Positions 18,471 to 27,135 of a DNA stretch of 64,000 bases are shown here, in pieces. The position numbers were made by a program, and so were the translations under genes. The stretch covers positions 434,001 through 498,000 of the forward strand of contig NZ_JBFAPA010000003.1 of the NCBI RefSeq assembly GCF_040675465.1. The letters run 5' to 3'. Source of the DNA: Kibdelosporangium sp040675465 (GTDB taxonomy: Bacteria > Actinomycetota > Actinomycetes > Mycobacteriales > Pseudonocardiaceae). The notes beneath the pieces were generated by a model. That model did not search any database. It was not told where the DNA came from and saw only the letters and a list, made by a program, of their open reading frames with translations. The stretch's first letter is position 1. Each line of letters opens with the position of its first letter.

Positions 18471-20321
18471 ATGAGACTCTCCCAACGTCACAACGGTGTG
18501 CGCGCCCGGCTCCCTCGGGTGTTAACGCTCGCTGTCACGCTGCTGACGGCCGCCGCGACCACCGCGGTAGCCGCCCCGCCCGCTCCCCCAGCCGCCGCAC
18601 CGGACTTCGGCGTGAACGTCACGGTCTTCGATCCGGGCATGCCGGTCGACCAGATCCAGGCCAAGCTGGACGCGACCAACGCCCAGCAGGTCGACAACGA
18701 GATGGGCACCCAGCGGTACGCGTTCCTCTTCAAGCCGGGCACCTACGGGACCACCGAGCACCCGCTGCAGGTCAAGGTCGGCTACTACACCGAGATCGCC
18801 GGCCTCGGCGCCTCGCCCACCGATGTCGTGATCAACGGCAAGGTCGAGGTCTACAACCGTTGCCTGGGCGACGGTGGCACGAGCAACTGCCTCGCGCTGG
18901 TCAACTTCTGGCGCACGCTGTCCAACCTGTCCATCAACGTCAACGCGGCGGGTCAGGACGGATGCCGCTCCACGGCGAACTTCTGGGCGGTGTCCCAGGC
19001 GGTGTCGTTGCGGCGGCTGAACATCACCGGCGGCAACCTGTCCTTGATGGACTACTGCACCGCGGGACCGCAGTACGCGTCCGGCGGGTTCATCGCCGAC
19101 TCCAAGCTGCCCGCCACCACGAACGGTTCGCAGCAGCAGTGGATCACCCGCAACAGCGAGGTGGCCGGCTGGTCGAACGGCGTGTGGAACCAGGTGTTCT
19201 CCGGTGTCGTCGGCGCCCCGGCGGAGACCGGTTTCCCGTCGCCGCCGTACACCACGCTCGACACCACCCCGGTCAGCCGGGAGAAGCCGTACCTGTTCGT
19301 TGACGCCAACGGCAAGTACAACGTCCGTGTGCCGGACGCCCGGCGCAACACCAGCGGCGTCTCGTGGGCCAACGGCATGACCGCCGGCCGCACGGTGCCG
19401 TTGTCGGACTTCTTCGTGGCCAAGCCGTCCACCCCGGTGCGTGAGATCAACTCGCAGCTCGCGCGCGGCAAGAACCTCCTGCTCACCCCGGGCGTCTACG
19501 ACATCGACCGCAGCATCGAGGTGCGCCACCCGAACGCCGTCGTGCTCGGCATCGGCCACGCCACGCTGACCGCGGCCAAGGGCTCGATCCCGCTGGACGT
19601 CGCCGACGTGCCGGGCGTGATCGTCGCCGGTGTCACGATCGACGCCGGCCCGCAGAAGTCGCCGGTCCTGCTGCGCGTCGGCCGCGGCCACGGCTGGAGC
19701 TCGCCCGCCAACCCGACCACACTGTCCGATGTGTACTTCCGGGTCGGCGGCCCGCACATCGGCAAGACCACCACCGCGCTGGAAGTCAACAGCGACAACG
19801 TCCTCATCGACCACACCTGGGTGTGGCGCGCCGACCACGGCATCGAGGGCCTCACCGACACCCAGCGCTGGAACACCAACCTCGGCCGCAACGGCGCCGT
19901 CATCAACGGTGACCACGTGACCGCGACGGGCCTGTTCGTCGAGCACTTCCAGCAGTACAACACCGTCTGGAACGGCCAGGACGGCACGACCATCCTGTAC
20001 CAGAACGAACTTCCCTACGACCCGCCCACCCAGGCGGACTGGATGAACGGCAACGTCGAAGGCTGGGCCGGTTACAAGATCGGTGACTGCGTGAAGACGC
20101 ACAAGCTGTACGGCGCGGGCGTGTACGTGTTCAACCAGAACAACCCGGCCATCCACACGGAGAACGGCTTCGAGGCCCCGCAGACGCCGGGCGTGAAGCT
20201 GCACCACATCATGACCGTCAACCTCAGCGCGGGCACCATCGACCACGTGGTCAACGGGGTCGGCGGCCCGGCGGACACGACCAAGGTCGGCCAGCCGGTC
20301 TACGTGAACGACTACCCGTAA
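18471..20321 (+). CDS. Secreted right-handed beta-helix protein (annotated elsewhere as adenylyl cyclase-like)
   Basis: The 616-residue precursor has a signal peptide (MRLSQRHNGVRARLPRVLTLAVTLLTA...AVA). Two pectate-lyase-3-like regions follow: FLFKPGTYGTTEHPLQVKV with VGYYTEIAGLG, and LLLTPGVYDIDRSIEVRHP with VVLGIGHATL, which resembles the twin beta-helix of GH55 exo-beta-1,3-glucanases. Streptomycete relatives carry the name adenylyl cyclase without support that I can see. A polysaccharide substrate is inferred and fits the LacI-type palindrome upstream. The start is set by the signal peptide and GGCAAGG upstream. A strong terminator follows. Confidence 0.75.
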   Translation: MRLSQRHNGVRARLPRVLTLAVTLLTAAATTAVAAPPAPPAAAPDFGVNVTVFDPGMPVDQIQAKLDATNAQQVDNEMGTQRYAFLFKPGTYGTTEHPLQVKVGYYTEIAGLGASPTDVVINGKVEVYNRCLGDGGTSNCLALVNFWRTLSNLSINVNAAGQDGCRSTANFWAVSQAVSLRRLNITGGNLSLMDYCTAGPQYASGGFIADSKLPATTNGSQQQWITRNSEVAGWSNGVWNQVFSGVVGAPAETGFPSPPYTTLDTTPVSREKPYLFVDANGKYNVRVPDARRNTSGVSWANGMTAGRTVPLSDFFVAKPSTPVREINSQLARGKNLLLTPGVYDIDRSIEVRHPNAVVLGIGHATLTAAKGSIPLDVADVPGVIVAGVTIDAGPQKSPVLLRVGRGHGWSSPANPTTLSDVYFRVGGPHIGKTTTALEVNSDNVLIDHTWVWRADHGIEGLTDTQRWNTNLGRNGAVINGDHVTATGLFVEHFQQYNTVWNGQDGTTILYQNELPYDPPTQADWMNGNVEGWAGYKIGDCVKTHKLYGAGVYVFNQNNPAIHTENGFEAPQTPGVKLHHIMTVNLSAGTIDHVVNGVGGPADTTKVGQPVYVNDYP

Positions 20322-20328
20322 ACCACTT

Positions 20329-20358
20329 GGGGGAGGCCGGTGCACCACGGCCTCCCCC
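20329..20358. terminator. Bidirectional terminator
   Basis: A perfect 11-bp stem GGGGGAGGCCG / CGGCCTCCCCC with an 8-base loop lies between two convergent genes. Confidence 0.75.
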
Positions 20359-20377
20359 GCTCGTCCTCCGGGAACGC

Positions 20378-21772
20378 TTACGGGTGCTCTTTGACCCATT
20401 CGTTGGCGTTGCCGATCGGGTCGTGTCCGCTGCCGGCGCTGATCTTCTCGGCGTGCCGGCGCATGTCGGCCTCGATGTCGTCCTCGGTCCGGCCGATCCG
20501 GTCGGACGCGATGTCCAGGTGGACGCCGCTTTCCTTGACCTCCCAGGCCAAGTCCGCGGTGAGGTTCTCGGCCAGCGAGGCCACCGCGGACCACGTGTCG
20601 TACGGCCCGTAGGCGGTGTTGCCCACGCCGATGTCGACCGGCCGGTACCACGCGTCGGAGCACATGCCGCCGTAGAAGGCGTTGTCCGACGACTGGTGCA
20701 GCTGCTTCTCGATCTTGGGCAACGTGTCGGTCGCCAGGAAGTGCAGGTCGCCGAGGTCGACCTTCATGCCGTCGATCTGCGTCTCGCTGAGCAGCTTCGG
20801 CTTCGGCATGTCGAACGCACCGGACCGGCTGGTGACCGTGTGCATCGCGTCCTTGAGCTTGCTCTCGATGTCGTCCTCCTGGCCGCGGATGCTCTCGGCC
20901 AGCTTCTTCAGCGCCGCCTGGGCCTTGGTGATGACCCCGTCGGTCTGGTCGGCGGCGAACTCGACGGTCGGCTTGGTGGGCTGGCCGAGCTTGAGCAGCG
21001 AGTCCAGCGCGCCGAGCACGGACCCGGCGGTGTCCAGCATCGGCTTGGCGGGCGTGGTGAACACCCCGGCGAGGCCGACCAGCGCGGTGACGACGCTCAG
21101 GTCCAGCGGTCCGACCTGGGACGACCCGCGGTCCTTCATCGCGGCGAGCATCTTGTCGGCGATCCCCAGCAGGTCCTTCTGCGCCTTCTCCCAGATCTGC
21201 TTCTCACCGGCCAGCGTGGTACCGGCGAGCAGGGTGACGGCGTACTGGCCGTGGATGACCGTCGGCAGCGGGGTGCAGAAGTTCTGGTCGAAGGTGAGGA
21301 TCAGCTCGCCGCCCATGTCGTCGCCGCCGATCTTCTTCTGCAGGAAGTCGACCGCGGTGAGCTCGGGGTTGCTGACGTCGGCGACCTTGTCGCTCTGGCT
21401 GGTCAGCGAGATCCGCCAAGCCGCCTCGCGCAGGTAGTCGATGTACTGGTCGAAGTCCTTCGGCGTCGGGATCGACCGCCACCAGCTGAACATGTCCCGG
21501 ATGGTCTGCTCGAAGTAGCCGTAGACCTGCGAGCCCGCGTCCGTGCCGGTGCCGTGCTCGAAGCCCCACTCCGCGGGTGCGCCGTCGTGCGTCACCTGGC
21601 CGCCGGTGGTCCGCGCCGGCTTGCCCGGCGGCGTGATCTCCCAGCCCATCTCGGTCAGGTTGTAGAAGCTGCCGCCCTCCACGCGGTACCAGCCCCGCGT
21701 GTACATGTAGAAGTCGATCGCCTCATCGATGATCTTCTCGACGGTCTGGTCCAGCTGCTCTACGAACTCCAC
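20378..21772 (-). CDS. Large helical hypothetical protein, possibly type VII secretion-related
   Basis: The 464-residue protein has no signal peptide or membrane helix. It is rich in amphipathic helices and WxxG-like turns (DMFSWWRSIPTPKDFDQYIDYL near residue 95 and a tail with DTWSAVASLAENLTADLAWEV). A central stretch (GLAGVFTTPAKPMLDTAGSVLGALDSLLKLG) is hydrophobic but broken by prolines. The layout resembles long actinobacterial WXG100-like or ESX-associated proteins, though no short WXG partner or secretion gene lies nearby. That relation is only a suggestion. Confidence 0.6.
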   Translation of the reverse strand: MEFVEQLDQTVEKIIDEAIDFYMYTRGWYRVEGGSFYNLTEMGWEITPPGKPARTTGGQVTHDGAPAEWGFEHGTGTDAGSQVYGYFEQTIRDMFSWWRSIPTPKDFDQYIDYLREAAWRISLTSQSDKVADVSNPELTAVDFLQKKIGGDDMGGELILTFDQNFCTPLPTVIHGQYAVTLLAGTTLAGEKQIWEKAQKDLLGIADKMLAAMKDRGSSQVGPLDLSVVTALVGLAGVFTTPAKPMLDTAGSVLGALDSLLKLGQPTKPTVEFAADQTDGVITKAQAALKKLAESIRGQEDDIESKLKDAMHTVTSRSGAFDMPKPKLLSETQIDGMKVDLGDLHFLATDTLPKIEKQLHQSSDNAFYGGMCSDAWYRPVDIGVGNTAYGPYDTWSAVASLAENLTADLAWEVKESGVHLDIASDRIGRTEDDIEADMRRHAEKISAGSGHDPIGNANEWVKEHP

Positions 21773-21859
21773 GCCACGCCCCTTCTAGCGGACCCCCCAT
21801 ATGACTGATGCGCCCCAGCCTAGGTTGGTTCCACCTATCGGGTTAAAAGGTGTCCACCA

Positions 21860-22486
21860 TCAGGCGGGTGCCCGGTACAGCGTGGTCCAGATGATGTCGG
21901 TCAGGACGTCGACGATCTTCGCGTCACCGGCCGGGTCGGACACGCGAACCAGCTGGTAGCCGGCGCGTTCGACCATCCAGGTGAGCACGGCGGCGGTCTC
22001 CGCCGGGGCGACCTCGCGCATGACCTCGGCGGCCTGTCCCCGCTCGATGGCCGCCCTGGTGGCGTCGATGATCGACTGGACGAGCGCCCGCAGCTCCTCG
22101 GCAACCGTGGTGTCGTAGGTGGCCGTCTCCACGACCGCGGTGAACGCGGCGGCGTGCCGCCGGTAGACGTCCACGATGGCGGTGACGGCCGCCGCCAGGT
22201 CCGCGCGCTCGGCACGTTCGGCCGTCTCCCACCACTGGCCGGAGACGTCACGCAGCTCGGTCAGCAACGTCCTGGTGAGCTTGCGGACCAGCTCGCCCTT
22301 GTCCTGGAAGTGCACGTAGAACGTCGACCGCGAGATGCCCGCCTGGGCGGCCAGCCGCTCGACGCTCAGCTCGGTGAACGTGGAGCCCTCGCTGATCAGC
22401 TGCTCGGCCGCCGCGAACAGGCGCCGCTCCATCGACTCCCGGCGGCTCTGCCGGTTCGCATGGGCGCCCCGGGTCACAGACGGCAT
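21860..22486 (-). CDS. TetR-family transcriptional regulator
   Basis: The 208-residue protein has the N-terminal TetR helix-turn-helix (RRLFAAAEQLISEGS, then VERLAAQAGISRSTFYVHFQDKGEL) and a helical ligand domain. ATG 22486 is chosen over an upstream in-frame codon because the upstream part overlaps an operator-like palindrome and the promoter. The palindrome at 22534-22552 lies in the shared region with the divergent membrane-protein gene, so autorepression and control of that neighbour are both likely. Confidence 0.85.
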   Translation of the reverse strand: MPSVTRGAHANRQSRRESMERRLFAAAEQLISEGSTFTELSVERLAAQAGISRSTFYVHFQDKGELVRKLTRTLLTELRDVSGQWWETAERAERADLAAAVTAIVDVYRRHAAAFTAVVETATYDTTVAEELRALVQSIIDATRAAIERGQAAEVMREVAPAETAAVLTWMVERAGYQLVRVSDPAGDAKIVDVLTDIIWTTLYRAPA

Positions 22487-22533
22487 GCACAGCTCCAGTC
22501 CAGCGTCGGCATCTGGCGAGATGGTAACCCGGC

Positions 22534-22552
22534 ACAGTGTCGGACACACTGT
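22534..22552. promoter_or_regulatory. Candidate TetR operator
   Basis: ACAGTGT-CGGAC-ACACTGT is a perfect 7+7-bp inverted repeat. A consensus-like -35 box TTGACA follows at 22554-22559, directed at the plus-strand gene starting at 22615. Repression of both divergent genes is inferred. Confidence 0.55.
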
Positions 22553-22614
22553 CTTGACAACATGTCCGACCATCCGCATGCTGGAGCGGCCCACTGATCC
22601 CTGGATGTGACGCG

Positions 22615-23451
22615 ATGTGGTTCTTCCTCGTCCTCGCCGTTGCCGCCAACGGCTTCGTCATGGTGGTGACCATCCGGCTGCGGCTCATGGCTCGGGCCGG
22701 AAAATCCGGAACCGAGATCATCCAGCTCGGCCTGGCGCCGGTTTACCTGGCGGCATACGTCCTGACCTACATCGGTGGTTTTTGCGGCATTCGGTTGAGC
22801 GGCCTGCTGACCGGGCCGATCCGGATCGTGGCCGGGGTGCTGGGTGGCGTGCTGCTCGGGTTGAGCGCGCTCGGCATCGTCGGCTTCCTGCACGAACGGC
22901 TGAGCGCACGCAAGCTCGACCGGGTCATCAGCCAGGACGAGATGCTTGCGCTGGTAAGAGCCCACGAGATCAAAAGCATCACCAAGCAACACGACGGAAC
23001 CGTCACGTTCATCTACGCCAACAACTGGCAGGACGGCAAATACATCTATCGCCCGACCAAAGCGGACCCCGACGGATACCCCGCCTATGTCACGGCGGCG
23101 AACGAGATCCGGCGCGGGCAGGGGTACGTCATCACCTACCGCAACGAGAACGACCCGCTCGATCCGTTGTCTCCCGGCGGGCGGTGGATCACCGCTGCCG
23201 AGGCGACGGATCTCTTGAACGACAACGAGATCAGAACCTTCGCCTACGGCAGCCCATCGTCAGGCTGGGCGACCACCCCGATGGCCGGAGACCCCACCGG
23301 CATCAAGCTGAACGACCACGGCTGGGTCCGGCACATGTACGTCGACGCCGCCAACGAAGCACTGTTGATCCCCATCGCACGCGAAGCCCAACACCGCCAC
23401 GGCAAGCCGTACTTCATCATCAACGACCGGCCCGAAACACAGTCGAACTGA
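22615..23451 (+). CDS. Membrane-anchored hypothetical protein
   Basis: The 278-residue protein has three to four hydrophobic helices in its first 105 residues and a soluble C-terminal domain of about 170 residues (EMLALVRAHEIKSITKQHD onward) that I do not recognise. It is transcribed away from the TetR gene across the operator-like palindrome, so it is the likely target of that regulator. TetR-controlled membrane proteins are often efflux or stress genes, but nothing in the sequence shows transport. Confidence 0.65.
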   Translation: MWFFLVLAVAANGFVMVVTIRLRLMARAGKSGTEIIQLGLAPVYLAAYVLTYIGGFCGIRLSGLLTGPIRIVAGVLGGVLLGLSALGIVGFLHERLSARKLDRVISQDEMLALVRAHEIKSITKQHDGTVTFIYANNWQDGKYIYRPTKADPDGYPAYVTAANEIRRGQGYVITYRNENDPLDPLSPGGRWITAAEATDLLNDNEIRTFAYGSPSSGWATTPMAGDPTGIKLNDHGWVRHMYVDAANEALLIPIAREAQHRHGKPYFIINDRPETQSN

Positions 23452-23520
23452 TCCTGCCAAGTGTCCATGCGTTGGCCAGCAGGGCCCAGCGCGCGTTGCG
23501 GCTGAGCAGGATGATGCGGG

Positions 23521-23775
23521 TCATGGGCGGGGCACGCTGGTTCGGTTCAGGGTGCAGTTGTGCAGTTGGCCCTGGTGGGCGCGGATCCACAAAGCCGGTA
23601 CCACCAGGATCACCAGCGGACTCGACGAAGCAGCCGCGAGCACCACCACGACAGCCAACGTGTTCCTGCGCAACGGATCCACCACCGCCCACGCTGCGGC
23701 AGGCGCGGAACCAAATGCCCATAACCGCTGTACAGCGCCCGCCGACTGAGCCCGGCGCACCGTCCCCGCGGTCAC
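23521..23775 (-). CDS. Small membrane protein
   Basis: The 84-residue reading frame starts at GTG 23775 behind a good ribosome-binding tract (AGGGGGAAGT). It carries a 25-residue hydrophobic stretch (LAVVVVLAAASSSPLVILVV and on) flanked by arginines. I do not recognise it. It is on the same strand as vanY, 55 bp downstream of its end, so it could be co-transcribed with it. It may equally be a remnant of a larger membrane protein. Confidence 0.4.
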   Translation of the reverse strand: MTAGTVRRAQSAGAVQRLWAFGSAPAAAWAVVDPLRRNTLAVVVVLAAASSSPLVILVVPALWIRAHQGQLHNCTLNRTSVPRP

Positions 23776-23830
23776 ACTTCCCCCTACCTGAACTGCGCAA
23801 CCCGTGCCCCGATCACATAACGAAGGCAGG

Positions 23831-24319
23831 TCACCGCCGCATTCTTGGGTCGTGGGAGGGGTCCGGGTACATGGGTGGGCAGCCGTTTTCGATGGCCGAA
23901 GGGCGTAGTTCGTAGTGCCAGGGTTCGTTGCGGTAGATCTGGCACAGGCCGTACTTGGCGCCGTGCTCGGACAGCCACATCCGGGCGTTGGCGAGTCCGA
24001 TGTCGACGGCGTGTCCCAATACGTGTGCCGATGTGGCGGGAGTGGCCACCCATCGAGCGGCTTCCTTTTCCGAGCCGTATTTCGAGACCGCCGCATGCAA
24101 TAGTTGTTCCTGGTACTCCGGGGAACGCCAGCCACCATTGACGAGGACAAAGACCCCGTCGCGCGCGGCATCAGTCGCAGCCCGGCGCAGGGCACCGAGC
24201 AGATCGGGATCGAGATTGGCCACGGCCGGAGTCGAGTCGTCGAATACCGTCACAGGGTCGGGGACGGCGCCATGTGCCTTGCCGAGAGCCCGTCGGATGG
24301 CCGATTCGCTGTAGGGCAT
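23831..24319 (-). CDS. vanY: VanY-like D,D-carboxypeptidase (M15)
   Basis: The 162-residue protein contains the M15B zinc motifs SAHVLGHAVDIG (His and Asp ligands) and EPWHYELR (catalytic Glu and third His ligand), plus GGWRSPEYQEQLL, the conserved Arg segment. VanY removes the terminal D-Ala from peptidoglycan precursors so that glycopeptides cannot bind. No signal peptide or membrane anchor is visible at this start, so if it acts outside the cell the true N terminus may be missing or the enzyme may work on cytoplasmic precursors. It is divergent from vanS. Confidence 0.82.
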   Translation of the reverse strand: MPYSESAIRRALGKAHGAVPDPVTVFDDSTPAVANLDPDLLGALRRAATDAARDGVFVLVNGGWRSPEYQEQLLHAAVSKYGSEKEAARWVATPATSAHVLGHAVDIGLANARMWLSEHGAKYGLCQIYRNEPWHYELRPSAIENGCPPMYPDPSHDPRMRR

Positions 24320-24405
24320 GCCTACAGTTGAGACTTTGATGTGTTGCGGGGCCGTTCACGGTTTTTGATATGCCGACGATAGGGGTCGGCTCATAACCTC
24401 GGGGT

Positions 24406-24462
24406 ATGCGTCTGCTGGCCGTCGAAAACGAGCCCTTTGTGCGAGGAAGCGTTCACAGGTGA
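24406..24462 (+). pseudogene. Vestigial 5' end of vanR response regulator
   Basis: An 18-codon frame encodes MRLLAVENEPFVRGSVHR. The first dozen residues match the start of OmpR-type receivers (typically MRVLIVEDEP), including the acidic pocket, and it sits where vanR precedes vanS in streptomycete van clusters. Its TGA overlaps the vanS GTG. The simplest reading is an internal deletion that removed nearly all of vanR and left its start. It could also be a leader peptide by chance. Confidence 0.5.
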
Positions 24463-25538
24463 GGCCGCAAGGGATGAGCGTCCGCCTCAAACTCACCCTC
24501 AGCTACGCCGGGTTCCTCATGGTCGCGGGCGCTCTGCTGCTCGCGGTCGTGTGGGTGTTCCTGCTGCGCTACGTGCCCAGCACCGAGTCGAGGAGGGTCC
24601 CTGGCAGCGGACCGAACCGCTACGACCTGGTGCACGCCTTTCTCCCGGCGGCGGCGTGGACGCTCGTGTTCCTGTTGATCTTCGGCCTGCTGGGCGGGTG
24701 GCTGCTCGCCGGCCGCATGCTCGACCCGCTGACCCGGATCACCGACGCCACGCGCCTGGCCGCGAACGGAACGCTCTCCCACCGAATCCGGTTACCTGGT
24801 CCCAGCGACGAGTTCCGCGAGCTCGCCGACGCCTTCGACACCATGCTCGCCCGGCTCGAAGCCCACGTGTCCGAACAGCAAAGATTCGCGGCGAATGCCT
24901 CCCACGAACTGCGCACTCCGCTTGCCGTCACGCAGACTCTTCTCGAGGTCGCGCGCAACGACATGAACCACGACACCGGCGAACTCGTCGATCGCCTGTA
25001 TTTCGTCAATGCCAGGGCGATCGGCCTCACCGAGGCGTTGCTCCTGCTCAGCCGCACCGACCAGCGATCCTTCCACCGGGAACCAGTGGACCTCTCACTA
25101 ATAGCGGAGGAAGCCACCGAAACGCTCCTCCCGCTTGCGGAAAAGCACGGCCTCACCATTGAGACCTCCGGCGATATGGCCACCACCAGCGGCTCACACG
25201 CCCTTCTACTGCAAATGACCACGAATCTCGTACACAACGCGATCGTCCACAACATCCCCGAAAAAGGTATCGTTCAGGTCACCACCGTCATGCACCCGAA
25301 TTTCGCGATGCTGACCGTCGAGAACACCGGCGAAAAGCTCTCCCCGCAACTCGTCTCGACACTCGCCGAACCATTCCAGCGCGGCACCCAACGCATTCGC
25401 AGCGACCATTCGGGATTCGGCCTCGGCCTGGCCATCGTCAAAAGCATCGCCCAAGCCCACGACGGCACTCTCACTCTGGTCCCGCGAGCGGCCGGAGGTC
25501 TCAGCGTCACAGTGCGACTCCCGGCCGCGCCACTATGA
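24459..25538 (+). CDS. vanS: VanS-type sensor histidine kinase
   Basis: The 359-residue protein has two membrane helices (about residues 14-37 and 62-84) around a very short extracytoplasmic loop, a HAMP linker (GRMLDPLTRITDATR), the H-box FAANASHELRTPL with His149, N-box QMTTNLVHNAIVHN and G-box SGFGLGLAIVKSIA. This architecture matches actinomycete VanS, which senses glycopeptides at the membrane. It lies beside the van operon, but no intact response regulator gene is present in the window. GTG 24459 is used; ATG 24474 is an alternative. It converges on the murG paralogue with a 3-bp gap. Confidence 0.85.
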   Translation: MRPQGMSVRLKLTLSYAGFLMVAGALLLAVVWVFLLRYVPSTESRRVPGSGPNRYDLVHAFLPAAAWTLVFLLIFGLLGGWLLAGRMLDPLTRITDATRLAANGTLSHRIRLPGPSDEFRELADAFDTMLARLEAHVSEQQRFAANASHELRTPLAVTQTLLEVARNDMNHDTGELVDRLYFVNARAIGLTEALLLLSRTDQRSFHREPVDLSLIAEEATETLLPLAEKHGLTIETSGDMATTSGSHALLLQMTTNLVHNAIVHNIPEKGIVQVTTVMHPNFAMLTVENTGEKLSPQLVSTLAEPFQRGTQRIRSDHSGFGLGLAIVKSIAQAHDGTLTLVPRAAGGLSVTVRLPAAPL

Positions 25539-25541
25539 AGA

Positions 25542-26642
25542 TCAGCGGAGCGCCCCACGGCGTCCGGCGACCGTCGTGAGCACGTGATGGGCCAGGACGA
25601 CGTCCGCGTCAGCGGCGCCGAACGCCCACGCGTGGGCCGACATCGCGGCGATCCGAGTGGGATCGGTGAGCACCGGGATCAGGACTGCCTCGATCCAAGC
25701 CGGGTCGATGTGCGCGTTGTCGACGAGCAGTCCCCCGCCCGCCGCAACGACCGGTTCGGCGTTCAACCCCTGCTCACCCCCGCGCAGTGGCAGCGGCACG
25801 TACGCGGCCGGCAAACCGACTGCGGCCAGTTCGGCGCAGGTCATCGCGCCCGAGCGGCAGATCACGAAGTCGGCCGCAGCGTAGGCGTACTGCATCTCGT
25901 CCACGTAGGGAACGACGACATAGGGCGGGTCGCCGTCCGGCACCTCGACGACGCGCTGCGGCCCGGTGATGTGCAGCACCTGCACGCCGTTCGCCCGCAG
26001 TGCCAACGCCGCACCGGACACCGCGTCGTTGATCGTTTGGGCGCCCTGCGAACCGCCGGTCACCATCAGCACCGGCCCGTCGGGTCGCAGCCCGAACCGC
26101 TGCCGGGCGGCGTCGCGCAGCGCGGACCGATCGAGCCCGGTGATCGCCGGACGCAACGGGATCCCGATAGCGGTTGCGTGCGCCAGCCGGACACTCGGCG
26201 AGGCGGTGAACACATGCGTCGTCATCCGCGCCGCCAGCCGGTTGGCCACGCCGGGCCGCGCATTCGCTTCGTGGACGACGATCGGCAGGCCCCGCCTACG
26301 CGCGGCGAGGTACGCCGGCAGGGCCACGTAGCCGCCGAAACCCACCACGACCTCGGCTCGAACGCGATCGAGCACTTCCCCGGCCGCCAGCACCGAGTCG
26401 CGCAGTTTGCCTGGCGTCCGCAGCAGGGCGCGGCTCAGTTCGCGCGGCAGCGGCGCGGGCGGGATGAGTTCGAGCGGGTAGCCGCGGGCCGGGATGAGCG
26501 TGGTGTCCAGGCCGCGAACGGTGCCGAGAGCGGTGATCTCGGCACTGGGCTCCAGTCGGCGCACCGCGTCGGCGAAGTTCATCGCTGGCTCGATGTGCCC
26601 GGCCGAATGGCCACCGGCGACAACGATGCGTGGTGCCGTCAC
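25542..26642 (-). CDS. murG: MurG-like UDP-GlcNAc transferase paralogue in the van operon
   Basis: The 366-residue protein is a MurG homologue: glycine-rich N-terminal loop GGHSAGHIEPA, VGFGGYVALPAYLAARRRG, HEANARPGVANRLAAR, the donor-site loop VTGGSQGAQTIND, and CRSGAMTCAELAAVGLPAAYVPLP. MurG adds GlcNAc to lipid I to give lipid II. It is the last gene of the van operon and its GTG overlaps the GNAT stop (GTGA). A dedicated copy here may process lipid I ending in D-Ala-D-Lac, but the housekeeping murG would be in the dcw cluster elsewhere and this role is inference. Confidence 0.82.
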   Translation of the reverse strand: MTAPRIVVAGGHSAGHIEPAMNFADAVRRLEPSAEITALGTVRGLDTTLIPARGYPLELIPPAPLPRELSRALLRTPGKLRDSVLAAGEVLDRVRAEVVVGFGGYVALPAYLAARRRGLPIVVHEANARPGVANRLAARMTTHVFTASPSVRLAHATAIGIPLRPAITGLDRSALRDAARQRFGLRPDGPVLMVTGGSQGAQTINDAVSGAALALRANGVQVLHITGPQRVVEVPDGDPPYVVVPYVDEMQYAYAAADFVICRSGAMTCAELAAVGLPAAYVPLPLRGGEQGLNAEPVVAAGGGLLVDNAHIDPAWIEAVLIPVLTDPTRIAAMSAHAWAFGAADADVVLAHHVLTTVAGRRGALR

Positions 26643-27124
26643 GCCTGCCCCTTGCCTTGTACGAGTTGATCTTGCTGACGGTCGGCGCCGTCGAGATCGC
26701 GGAGGAACCGGGATGACCTGCCTGCTCGGTCGATGTAACCGCGGCGCCGGTAGAACTCGTGGGCGTCCTCGCGGCGGTCCGAGCTGGTGACTTCCATGCG
26801 CACGCATCCACGGCTCGCGGCGAACGACTCCGCCGCCGCGACAAGCCGACCGCCGACGCCCTGGCCGCGCGCCTGATCCGAGACGACCAGAGCCACAATT
26901 CGTCCCCAGGAGCCGGCGCGTTCGAAAAACGGGCTTGTGTGGACGGCGATCAGGCCGAGCAGGTCGCCATCGGCGTCGGCCACATAGGCCGCGCTCGCGT
27001 GGTCGTCAGTCCAGTCCTGGATTCGCGTTGCCGTCGCGGTGGTGTCGTCTTGTGGATAACCCAGTTGGTGGAGCAACTCATTGACTGCCGCAGCATCGGC
27101 GGTGTGTACCAGTCTGATCTGCAT
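26639..27124 (-). CDS. GNAT-family N-acetyltransferase in the van operon
   Basis: The 161-residue protein has the GNAT fold signature: VADADGDLLGLIAVH, the acetyl-CoA loop VVSDQARGQGVGGRLV, and HEFYRRRGYIDR near the end. It lies 11 bp after vanX with GGAGAAGGC just before its ATG, and its stop overlaps the next gene, so it belongs to the operon. Acyl transfer to a small substrate is secure; whether it modifies a cell-wall precursor or an antibiotic is unknown. The ATG at 27124 is preferred to an upstream in-frame start inside vanX. Confidence 0.8.
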   Translation of the reverse strand: MQIRLVHTADAAAVNELLHQLGYPQDDTTATATRIQDWTDDHASAAYVADADGDLLGLIAVHTSPFFERAGSWGRIVALVVSDQARGQGVGGRLVAAAESFAASRGCVRMEVTSSDRREDAHEFYRRRGYIDRAGRSSRFLRDLDGADRQQDQLVQGKGQA

Positions 27125-27135
27125 GCCTTCTCCGG

